Assembly: GCA_025201805.1 (NCBI GenBank)
Contig: MU619252.1
Span: 191,855-255,854, forward strand
From: Parasitella parasitica
Lineage: Eukaryota > Mucoromycota > Mucoromycetes > Mucorales > Mucoraceae
Length of the DNA: 64,000 bases
Direction of reading: 5' to 3'
Numbering within the stretch: the first letter of the stretch is position 1; the number at the start of each line of letters is the position of its first letter. This document shows positions 11,387-21,946 of this stretch, one piece after another. The notes below the pieces were generated by a model, which saw nothing but the letters and a program-made list of their open reading frames with translations, ran no database searches and had not been told where the DNA came from. The position numbers and the translations under genes were made by a program.

Positions 11387-14300
11387 ATGAACGTTCACTC
11401 ATTCTGCTTAGCAGCACATCACCAAAGCCAAATCAGGCAGCTTGACGTTAGCCAATTGAATCAGCAATTTTCTAGTGATGCAAGTCAAGTCGAGTTTGTT
11501 CCTCTTTACGGATGCCATGCATTAAATGTCTCAATCACAGGCCATGATGATGAAGCCACCTGCTTGGCTGTGCGAGGTGAGATATTGAGAAATAATCCAA
11601 TCAAGGTAAATTTAGATCCGAGCAAATACAAACAGTATAAGCTAACGATCCCTCCTGTAGACAACTTTGACAATAAAGTCACCCAACATGAATGCTATAT
11701 TTCACCCGGAAATTAAAAACGCCCTCACTGATATTGCCAAAGAGATTGATGTAAAGATCAAGGTTCATTCAGCTTCGGAAGCCGAAATACACATTGTTGG
11801 ATCCATAGATTCTGTCGAGTTGGCACGCGTGAAGATTCTCGTGCTTTTAGATCAACTGGTAAATAACACTAGCACATTACTCTACATGTATTATACGTAA
11901 TCTAATTAGACATGTAAAGGCTGGTTGGAACGTAGATTCTTTACACGATATACCCTGCTATTTGCATTTCCTCTTATCCGGCCGTAAACATGTCCAGTTG
12001 CAATCCATCATGGAGGAAACTTCAACCAACATTTACTTGCAGTCGCCATTCAGCCATTTGACTACACAAGATCAGAATGATGGCCTCATTTACTTGACAG
12101 GTGAATCTACTTCGGGCTTAGTTAGGGCTAAAGAATTACTAAAGAAATTGACTGCACAAAAGGTAGTAGCATTGCACAAGAGCAAAAAAAAAAAAAAAAT
12201 AAAAGAATCACTGAATATACTTTATTTAGTTGCAATCAATGTACTGCAAGGATTCTAAAATGGAGCCCAAAAAACTAGATTGGATTTTGCTAAACAAAAG
12301 AGACGAACTACGGAAAATCATGAGGGACAATGGTATCATACTATATATGGCATCTGTTTGCATATGTATTAATTTCCGTTTCCAGGCTCATATTTCAAAT
12401 TTCCATTACTGGGATCAGGCAGCAACACTGTATCCATCTATGCTGAAAATAGAATCTATGTTGAGCGATCCATACGCTTGTTGAATTACTTGGTAAATGC
12501 ATACTATCAATGCTTGTCTCTTTGCGCTCATGAAATGTACCTCTCATTCTGCTTAGACTTCTAGCATTTATGAAGCTTCGTTTGAGCTAACCAATAACAT
12601 TCAAAACCACAATGTGGCAACCATACTCTCTCAATTGTCTCAAACCTCTGGCGTGGATGTCACTTATCTGCAGCAGACTGGCAAGATTGAGCTATTCGGC
12701 ACTGAGGAGCAGGTTCGTTCGGCTTACAGTCTGTTGGGCGACGCACCCTGCGTCAAGGGAAATTATCATTTCACCACGTTTGGATTGGAGCTGGCCACTG
12801 ATCAGCGTGAGTTTGTGAGCGGCAAAAAGAATGGTAAAATCAACAAGATTATGAAGACTTGCGCTGTTAATATTCGCTTCGCCGTGTCAAACGAATACAG
12901 CTCACGTATCATCCTTGAAAGCACAGACCATAATAAGGCTCTTGAAGGCCTTGCTATGCTCCAGGATGAGCTCCCCGCCGAGACTTCATTCTATGTTCCC
13001 GAAATCTACCATCGTCGCATCATCGGTGTTGCTGGTAAGAACATCCAGAAGGTCATGAAAAAATACGGTGTCTATGTCAAGTTTTCAGGCGCTGAAGAGT
13101 TCACATCGTTGGGCGGTTACTTTGAAAATGAAGATAACGTGGTTGCTCGTACCCCGATGAAGAATCGAACAAATTTAGAACATTTAAAGCTTTCCGTTAC
13201 AGAATTTATTGGATTTCAAAAGGATAGAGATTTTTTGTCCACCACAGTTGCCATTCCCTATCAGTTACAGCGCATCATACCATCCAAGTACAGTAGTCAG
13301 TTACGCGAGATATGCCGCACAAATAACACAAAGATCTGGTGGCCGGAATGTCTCGGCTCTGACAATGTTGTAGTCTATGGCCCTCAAACCCAAATCTCGT
13401 TGGTTGTCGCTTATTTAGCTCAATTCGTGTCCAAAGAATTTCATGTTGCTGTTGTTCTGACTCCAGAGCTGGAAGCCGTATTCTCTGATGCCGAATCTAT
13501 CGCGAGTATGCAAGCCAAAATTCGCACTGCTTTGCAAAATGTGGAACTAGCACAAGCTGTTGTCATGGATCAGCCAAACTACAAGAACGATGTTTTAGAG
13601 TGGAATTCAGGATACTCAACTGAGAGCAGCAAGATTTTGATCTTTAGATTTATATGCCATGATGCAAACCACTGTGCGCAAGACATAGAGCGAGCCAAGG
13701 CAATTGTCAAAACTTGGACAGAATCAAAAGATTTGCCTTTTGATGAGCTTGCTGCTACCGACCAGGAGCCAAATTATATTTCACAAGGTAAAATTAAGAG
13801 TTATTATGGCTTCAGAGCGCTGATCAAATAGCAAATAGATGTGCAAAATCACCTATTGCCTTCTTCTATATTAGTCAACACACCAGCCTTGTCTGAAGAA
13901 CCTGTGTTTGGCGCGGATATTCCTCCTAGTCCTCCTTTGTCTGAAACCTATGCAGCCGCTTACCATCCTCTTGATAATACAGCAACATCTGTACCATTGG
14001 TGGCTTCGTCTTTGCTGTCTGCTCCATTTCCCACTGCAAGAAATATCTGGGCGTCACCTCGCATCCAGAATAATAATGTATGTGCAAAGTGGTAACTTCT
14101 TTAAATATTTCTAACTAAAAGAAAATAGTGTATCCCTCCTATAGTTCAAGGCGGTGAAAGAATGCTTCATATGAATCAATATCCTCTTGGTATTCAACCA
14201 CCACTTTCGCCACCACCTTATCAACAGGCATTTTCTATACTGCACCAAGGATCATCGCCTTTAAATCAGCAAAGAATTACTAATATGAGACCCTCTAGTA

Positions 14301-14725
14301 GCGCACCTACCATTGGCACCAAGCAACACCAGCAGCAGCCTCACCACAGATCTTGGCCAGAGGTCTTTTTTGGTGGTCGAGATCTATTCGATGCTCTACC
14401 TTCAAGAAGAGCGTCTGCCAGCACACAGTATGCATTTGAACTATATCCCAACAGTACAACCGCAAGTGTAGCCTCGTCGCCATCAATGCATCCACAGCAA
14501 CAGGCATACAAAAATACAACCATTATGAATAGTAAGTAACGAGATACCTTTCAAACATTATCTTGCTCCAACTACATTTAATTCTTTTTAGAGTATCAAC
14601 AACAGTTCCATATGATTGCGCAAAATTCACCTTTTGTATATTCAAATGCTCCTCCACCTCCTGTTATGAATGGGTCAGCATGCAACAGCAATCCAAACCA
14701 ACAATACACTAGGTTTTGCAACTAA
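11387..14725 (+). CDS. multi-KH-domain RNA-binding protein (Bicaudal-C-like)
   Basis: Nine exons: 11387-11605, 11661-11858, 11920-12162, 12230-12332, 12386-12492, 12557-13787, 13839-14077, 14129-14531 and 14592-14725 (958 aa). All joins keep frame with GT/AG ends; the first intron carries a CTAAC branch-type motif. Several KH-like units can be read: around LLSGRKHVQLQSIMEE, FPLLGSGSNTVSIYAE, VSGKKNGKINKIMKT, and a clear GxxG unit IIGVAGKNIQKVMKKYGVYV. The C-terminal 250 residues are Pro/Gln/Ser-rich and probably disordered. KH repeats of this type bind single-stranded RNA and usually regulate mRNA translation or stability in the cytoplasm. Targets are unknown. The CT-rich tract supports the start at 11387. 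Confidence 0.8.
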
Positions 14726-14984
14726 TTTGATTTGTTCCATGAACATACAAAAGCATAATATAGTACATCATAATACCACTATGTCTTGAGCATTTATTTA
14801 TATTTATTTTTACATAAAACTGGAAAAAAAAAAAGATTTCCATTCTACTAAGAAAATCTATTTGGTAAAGAGTAAGGTTAAGTGCCTTAGGTTTTTGCAG
14901 GAATACACTATCGAAAAGAATTACAAAAGCCTGCAAAAGTATGGAGAAAAGCTTTGTTTCGTATTCTTACAAGTGCTTGGGTAT

Positions 14985-16202
14985 ATGTCGAAACAAGGAG
15001 CATTAACAACCACATCAGAAGCCAATAACACAGCGGTTAAGAAAAAGGTAAGCTACAATCAAATCAGCATTAAACAATTTAACCTTCATTATATTTTTTT
15101 ACCACCAATATGTAGGACACTTCAACTGCTCGCAAATGACAAAAGAAACCTAGCTGTTCATGCTCATAGCATCGTGGACAGTAATTTTTTTTTATATACA
15201 CACGCCATGGATAAAAAGTAGCCATTGCATCGAAAAATGGTCGCTCTCATTCAAAATAACATATGTCATATTTCTCAAAGATAAATCTTTCATCAAAACA
15301 TAAAAATGGATTACACGGCATAAGCACTTGCCCCTTTCCTTTTTTTTTTTTTCAATTGTAATTTTTTTGCTCTGAAAATGTTAACTTTAGGTCAAGCTTC
15401 CTGCCTTGTCCTTGGACACAAACCCAATGATCCAGAAGAAAAAAAGTGGGTTAATTGCAGTACACATACATAATCACGATCCTTTTCAACCGACGGCCAT
15501 TGGAATCAAAGTACATGAGCGAGATCCCTTCAAATTCACAAGTTACCCCGATTCTCCATCTACGGATTCACCTGATAAAATTGCTAATCACGACGGCAAC
15601 GACAACAACGGGAATAACGGCAATAGCAACAACAAAGACAACAACGGTAATAGCTGTTATGCCAAAATAAGTCAGTGAAGTGAATCTGCCAAAGAGTTAC
15701 CCTTTTATTAGAAATACATCCTCTGGATGATGTATTTATATAAACTAACATTATGTGCTAACGTCATCATACACGACTATAACTAAGATTTACATAGAGC
15801 ATGCGATGTAAATCCCTGATTTGCCACGCACATTGGCTTTAGCCGCTTGATCTTGCTACAAGCTCCATGGCATGTTATTGATATAACAATAGCAACAACA
15901 GTAACAAAGACAGGTCTAAAAAACGGAAGCTTGATGACACTTTTATACCATTCCGCAAGGATCGTTTGCTGAACCTTATGAAAGAAATTGCCACCGATGA
16001 AGATCCTTTGAACGACAATTGTTACTCCAAACAATTCCTTACTACAGAAGATCAATACCAACTAATGTGCAGTATGTTCCCGCATCTTAAAAATCATTGC
16101 AGTGTACATCAACTTCAATATTGGATTGGACAGGCAAAAATCTGGGGAGAATATTTTAGTTTGGACCCCAAATTCGTACCTAAAAATGACCCTGAAAGTT
16201 GA
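14985..16202 (+). CDS. hypothetical protein, tentative three-exon model
   Basis: Tentative exons 14985-15047, 15391-15674 and 15893-16202 (218 aa). The introns (343 and 218 nt) are longer than usual for this window, so the model is weak. The middle exon encodes a hydrophilic stretch (VHIHNHDPFQPTAIGIKVHE) ending in an Asn/Asp/Gly-rich run. The last exon has a basic patch (KDRSKKRKLDD) that could be a nuclear signal and a helical C-terminal segment (TTEDQYQLMCSMFPHL, QYWIGQAKIWGEYF). I do not recognise the family. A degraded gene is an alternative. Confidence 0.35.
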
Positions 16203-16447
16203 TCTAAAGTTGAAAATCAAAAATCAAATATAAAGTTTGTGCTGCATCCATAAAAAGGCTACATATGTCGCATCTAAATTACTTATAATGTACGGATCAT
16301 GATATTAATTGTTGGAATTTTTTTTACAAAGAAGGAATAAGCTACAGGTTGTAATTGGACCTCTTGCAAGGTTCCAGGCTTATTCAAAAAAGAACAATGA
16401 AAATTTATTTAAAATGTTGTATTTTATGCTATGAGAATGAATGTAAA

Positions 16448-18726
16448 TCATACTTGAGACTTTGACTTGCGATCAGTTTTACTATTAGGCACAGATGCGA
16501 TTATTTCGGCCATACGAGATAAAGCATGATCTTCTTGACCAATGGCATCTCGTAGCTTCGAATTAGTCGCTTCTTGATGAATAGCCTTAATGTTTTCGCG
16601 AGAAGCAGGTGGGAGTCGTTCATTTTCGATATCAGATCTACGAGCATCTTCAAAGGTAGTGATAGCTATATATAGGTCATTTATTTCAATTAGTAAATGA
16701 ACAACTCGAATTAAGCATACTTGTTTACCTTTTCTGATGCCTTCAGAACCAAGGCCTAACGTTCCTGTAGGCAACTTTCCATCGCCAAACAAGTTCTTGA
16801 GTTCCATTACTAACTCTGTATTCTCTCGAAGAACAGAGAAAGTACGAGAAATCTTACCAATAGCCATAATCTTGTTTCTAATTATCTGGCGTCTTTGCTC
16901 AGGAGTCATATCAGCATTATCAGGTACTACAACCACAGGTGATTCTGTGGCCTTTTGCTCAGGAGTAGCAGCAAGTTCTTCTTGAGAGCAAATGTTCAAG
17001 AGTGCCAATAACATGGAAGTGACTAGTAATATCGCTATTAAACTAATATCCAAAATGCATGACCATCAGACAAGCCTTACTTTTCTCACCAACAAACGGT
17101 AGACTCCAATTGAACACATTCATAAAGTTGGGTAACCAATATGGATGTGGAGTACAGTTGAATTGACGTATATTAAGAACACTTTTATCATAACGAAGTA
17201 CCGCAGCCTTGTTGTTATAGACATCAATGTAGTTTGGCGCAGAGAAAATGGTCATCAATGCTGGGAATCCGGTTGATTTGCTCTTGCGGTACATGCGGTA
17301 GCTTTAATAGTATTATATTAGCTTGAAACCGCCTTGTTATATATTTGAGATGTGTTACTCAATAAGAGATTAGTGCATCGTTGGATGCAACTCCCAAATA
17401 TTTCGAGCAATCCCTTTTTTTATGCTAAATTCACTTACCCATTTGCTTGCGCTTCATGAGCACGAATGACGGATAGTAAATTGTTCTTGTCCAAAAAGCT
17501 ACAAGTGGCGCGATAGCTTGATTACATAACACAATCAGAATTACAACATGCTTCATGTTTAAGAAAATTCTTGCAAAAACTTGGAGTTTGTTTACCTGTA
17601 AAAGTAGGAGCATCCACGAACATGATTATGTTCAAATTTTGGTCCATTATCAGTATCAAACTCTTCAAAAGGATCAGACCACAATAGATCGCACATTAAT
17701 CCACTGGTCGGGGTTTCTCTGAATCTGTCAATCTGAAACAAGACAAAAACAAAAAAGTTGGTCTTTATTGCATACATTCAACGTGCAACGGTGATTACAT
17801 TACCTCTTCGATGTCTTTAAGTGTCTTTAGTTCAGGCGAAATTCCACCATGCACGCAGAGAAATTGGTCATTAACAACAGCAGCCAAAGGAAGACTATCA
17901 AAGCATTCCATGGCAACATCATAGACCTCTTCAGAGTACTTGGTTTGACATTCCAACTTGAATGTAAAGTAATCTGTCAAATGACGGCATTCGTGGTTGC
18001 CACGTAATAAAAAGAATGTATCTGGATACCATAATTTATGAGCCCAAAGATAGAGTACACACTAGGACAGCCATGAGACAAGATATAACGCACGCCCAAA
18101 AAAAAAAATTACCTCAATTGAAAAGTAGCCTCTATCAACATAATCACCTAAAAAGAGGTACCTAGTATCTGTTGGATCACCACCTACTTCAAATAATTTC
18201 AAAAGATCATAATATTGCCCGTGCACATCACCACAAATAGTAAGAGGCGCAGGTATGCGCAACAGATTAGGTTCTTTCGCCAGCATATTTTTGGTGTCAT
18301 TCAAGATTCGAAGCGCTTGCTTTTCTGTCAAACGACCTTCTCTACGCAAATGATCTCTCAAAAAAACTAAATCTGGCAATCCTGGGCGTTCTTTCGACCA
18401 TAATTCGTCGTCAGTAGGCTTTTGAAAGGCGGGCGGGTCTACTTCTATTGTTTTATGTTACACACTTTCGTTTATTAAAAGCTCATCAATGTCAATAATA
18501 CTTTACTTGTGTTAATACGATCTTTTGTGCTGACAACTGTGCCATCTTCCATTGTGTGTACAGAAAGATTGACGGCTGGTCTATCTGTTGTGATTGAGAT
18601 ATTTGACATGACTAAAGAGTGAAAGAGAATTAATCCGAGGTTTTAAAAATCAAAAACTTTTATATGAATCCCGCGTTAGATATTAGACATACTGGTGAGT
18701 GAAACATTTGGCGTTCGAGGTGGCAT
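16448..18726 (-). CDS. CNA1: calcineurin catalytic subunit A (PP2B Ser/Thr phosphatase)
   Basis: Nine exons: 18693-18726, 18507-18611, 18113-18444, 17804-18061, 17596-17732, 17439-17516, 17081-17301, 16729-17022 and 16448-16665 (558 aa). The catalytic core has the metallophosphatase motifs [29 protein letters not shown] and RAHEAQ. The calcineurin B-binding helix follows WSLPFVGEK, then the calmodulin-binding segment ([19 protein letters not shown]) and the autoinhibitory [18 protein letters not shown]. All regulatory parts are intact. Ca2+/calmodulin activates the enzyme, which controls hyphal growth, morphology and stress responses and is the FK506/cyclosporin target in fungi. The start at 18726 ([10 protein letters not shown]) requires a short first exon; a start at 18609 (MSNISITTD) is an alternative. 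A transposon ends 61 bp upstream of the start. Confidence 0.95.
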
Positions 18727-18785
18727 ATTATTGCCATTTGAAAATCTACGCTGATGCACTGTATAATGGAAATATATTCTACATA

Positions 18786-18787
18786 TA
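18786..18787. repeat. TA target-site duplication, left
   Basis: TA dinucleotide immediately before the left inverted terminus CAGTCATTTCAG. With the TA at 21821-21822 it forms the duplication typical of Tc1/mariner insertion. Confidence 0.75.
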
Positions 18788-18994
18788 CAGTCATTTCAGA
18801 AAGTAAAGTCGCTGCTTTTGAGTTCAATGTCGTGCAAAAAAAATTGTGCGTTCAATAATGAAGTCGATTGATCCAAAAATAATTGCTCTCTTTCTTTTGT
18901 TTACAATTTGTTTTACAGATATTGAAGATAAGTATGCAATTTTTTTTATAAAGAGGGACAAGGGCATGTTGTTGATGGACATGGCATTGAGCTG

Positions 18995-19633
18995 ATGGAG
19001 CTTGTTGATGATGGGGAGTTGTATGCTATTGAAACAACAGGTTCTCAGACTCAATTCTTAATGAATAAGCCTCCAGAAAGACCATCTAATCCCGTTATAC
19101 TTCCAGTTGCAGATGAAAGAAACTGTGATGTTGATATGGGGCTACGCAATAAGAGACGCTATACGGTTTACTCTGATGAAGACAAGATTAGATTTTTTTA
19201 TTTATTTTTCAGCAAATGCTTGAATGCTTCGGCTATTGCAAGACAATTGGGAGTATTCATTATGACAAAGACCCTGAAAGAGAAAAGAAAAAATCAGGAC
19301 GAAGTCGTATTCTGGGGGGAATGAGCATAAGCATTTTCTTTTAAATTGCATTAATGAGAATCCTTTTGCCGTTGTCAATGAAGTGGTGAAAAGTTTAAAA
19401 CAAAACTATGAGGACCTCAACGTTTCTAGTAGTATTGTTTATAACTTCATAGCAACTCTGTGTAATTTGTCTTTTAAACAAGCACAGCTTCATCCTGTGG
19501 AAAGGAACAGTGAGGAAAAGGGTTTAGCAAAAATACGACTGTGTTCAAAAAGTGGCAGCAAACTGACCTGGATTTCACAACAAATTGTGTCTTTCATGAT
19601 GAATTGGCCTTGCACATTACAAAGATTGATTAA
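18995..19633 (+). pseudogene. broken Tc1/mariner transposase fragment, left arm
   Basis: The frame starts MELVDDGELYA and runs through a basic helix-turn-helix-like region (DKIRFFYLFFSKCLNASAIA, RQLG). It then shifts frame: pieces KKKSGRSRILGG and HKHFLLNCINENPFAVVNEV lie in other frames, followed by VSSSIVYNFIATLCNLSFKQ. The final recognisable block, VFHDELALHI, contains what should be the first catalytic Asp of the DDE/D triad (codon at about 19598), and a stop follows at 19631. The second and third catalytic residues are not found before the gap. It cannot encode an active transposase. Confidence 0.7.
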
Positions 19634-20146
19634 GTGGTATACGGCCAACATTCAAGAGTCGAGAGTCAAGTACAGGTTCAAACTGTTCTGTGACTATATT
19701 CGAGCAATGCGCAACTTTCGAGGGCTTCTTTGCTGACAGAAGGCCATGCATAAATGGATGGTTGTAGCTGGAAGTCAGATGCGCTTCAGAGAGTGGCTTC
19801 ATGTCACAGTTGTATAGATACGAGAGTATGGCCACTATTGCCTTGATAACTGCACATTCGTATCCCGTTGGTTCAATGGAATCTTGTGGCGAGGGAGTAA
19901 TAACAGGTTTGCAAGGTGAGAGAATTGATAGGAAATGTTATTATCCCTACTCTTCCTTTTCTTTTACTTTATTCATTTATATGTTTCCCCACTCCACTTC
20001 TCATTAAAAAAATTCCTGACCGAGCTTAAGTCGATGAATAGTATAGATAATGTCTTTATTGCCTTTATATATCTTTGAATTCGCTCAAAATATAACTCCA
20101 AGAAGATTGTAGCATAATAGCATTTCCCATTTTGTTCTAACGGTCT

Positions 20147-20461
20147 NNNNNNNNNNNNNNNNNNNNNNNNNNNNNNNNNNNNNNNNNNNNNNNNNNNNNN
20201 NNNNNNNNNNNNNNNNNNNNNNNNNNNNNNNNNNNNNNNNNNNNNNNNNNNNNNNNNNNNNNNNNNNNNNNNNNNNNNNNNNNNNNNNNNNNNNNNNNNN
20301 NNNNNNNNNNNNNNNNNNNNNNNNNNNNNNNNNNNNNNNNNNNNNNNNNNNNNNNNNNNNNNNNNNNNNNNNNNNNNNNNNNNNNNNNNNNNNNNNNNNN
20401 NNNNNNNNNNNNNNNNNNNNNNNNNNNNNNNNNNNNNNNNNNNNNNNNNNNNNNNNNNNNN
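20147..20461. other. assembly gap (315 N) at the palindrome centre
   Basis: A run of N exactly centred on the symmetry axis, bordered by CCGTTAGAAC-type sequence on both sides in inverted orientation. Palindromes commonly break short-read assembly, so the gap length and contents are unreliable. Confidence 0.95.
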
Positions 20462-20974
20462 AGACCGTTAGAACAAAATGGGAAATGCTATTATGCTACA
20501 ATCTTCTTGGAGTTATATTTTGAGCGAATTCAAAGATATATAAAGGCAATAAAGACATTATCTATACTATTCATCGACTTAAGCTCGGTCAGGAATTTTT
20601 TTAATGAGAAGTGGAGTGGGGAAACATATAAATGAATAAAGTAAAAGAAAAGGAAGAGTAGGGATAATAACATTTCCTATCAATTCTCTCACCTTGCAAA
20701 CCTGTTATTACTCCCTCGCCACAAGATTCCATTGAACCAACGGGATACGAATGTGCAGTTATCAAGGCAATAGTGGCCATACTCTCGTATCTATACAACT
20801 GTGACATGAAGCCACTCTCTGAAGCGCATCTGACTTCCAGCTACAACCATCCATTTATGCATGGCCTTCTGTCAGCAAAGAAGCCCTCGAAAGTTGCGCA
20901 TTGCTCGAATATAGTCACAGAACAGTTTGAACCTGTACTTGACTCTCGACTCTTGAATGTTGGCCGTATACCAC

Positions 20975-21613
20975 TTAATCAATCTTTGTAATGTGCAAGG
21001 CCAATTCATCATGAAAGACACAATTTGTTGTGAAATCCAGGTCAGTTTGCTGCCACTTTTTGAACACAGTCGTATTTTTGCTAAACCCTTTTCCTCACTG
21101 TTCCTTTCCACAGGATGAAGCTGTGCTTGTTTAAAAGACAAATTACACAGAGTTGCTATGAAGTTATAAACAATACTACTAGAAACGTTGAGGTCCTCAT
21201 AGTTTTGTTTTAAACTTTTCACCACTTCATTGACAACGGCAAAAGGATTCTCATTAATGCAATTTAAAAGAAAATGCTTATGCTCATTCCCCCCAGAATA
21301 CGACTTCGTCCTGATTTTTTCTTTTCTCTTTCAGGGTCTTTGTCATAATGAATACTCCCAATTGTCTTGCAATAGCCGAAGCATTCAAGCATTTGCTGAA
21401 AAATAAATAAAAAAATCTAATCTTGTCTTCATCAGAGTAAACCGTATAGCGTCTCTTATTGCGTAGCCCCATATCAACATCACAGTTTCTTTCATCTGCA
21501 ACTGGAAGTATAACGGGATTAGATGGTCTTTCTGGAGGCTTATTCATTAAGAATTGAGTCTGAGAACCTGTTGTTTCAATAGCATACAACTCCCCATCAT
21601 CAACAAGCTCCAT
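20975..21613 (-). pseudogene. broken Tc1/mariner transposase fragment, right arm
   Basis: Exact mirror of the fragment at 18995-19633, with the same start (MELVDDGELYA), the same frameshifts and the same terminal VFHDELALHI block. Sharing every inactivating defect means the arms were duplicated or homogenised after the transposase had decayed, or that the assembly duplicated one arm. Confidence 0.7.
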
Positions 21614-21820
21614 CAGCTCAATGCCATGTCCATCAACAACATGCCCTTGTCCCTCTTTATAAAAAAAATTGCATACTTATCTTCAATATCTGTAAAACAA
21701 ATTGTAAACAAAAGAAAGAGAGCAATTATTTTTGGATCAATCGACTTCATTATTGAACGCACAATTTTTTTTGCACGACATTGAACTCAAAAGCAGCAAC
21801 TTTACTTTCTGAAATGATTG

Positions 21821-21822
21821 TA
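21821..21822. repeat. TA target-site duplication, right
   Basis: TA directly after the right terminus (CTGAAATGATTG), matching the TA at 18786-18787. Confidence 0.75.
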
Positions 21823-21946
21823 CATGTATATGTACACAACAAATCAAGCCACGTGTGCTTTTCATGTGAGAGAACCAAATATGTGTTATACAAAATTTGA
21901 ATGTGCCTGAATATTTTTACGTTTTTCTTTTCTGCTTGTTACAAAA

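Larger units (their letters stand above)
18788..21820. mobile_element. palindromic Tc1/mariner-type element with 1.36-kb inverted arms
   Basis: Positions 18788-20146 and 20462-21820 are inverted copies of each other around an axis at about 20304; every ORF in one arm has an identical mirror partner in the other. The ends read CAGTCATTTCAGAAAGTAAAGT on the left and, in reverse complement, CAATCATTTCAGAAAGTAAAGT on the right, both flanked by TA. Differences I found are the third base and 18810 (C) versus 21798 (T in complement). A 315-N gap occupies the centre. Each arm carries the same broken transposase front half plus about 500 bp of unassigned sequence. The structure resembles a foldback/long-TIR non-autonomous derivative of a mariner element. 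The gap prevents excluding a full or different centre, or an assembly artefact. Confidence 0.8.
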
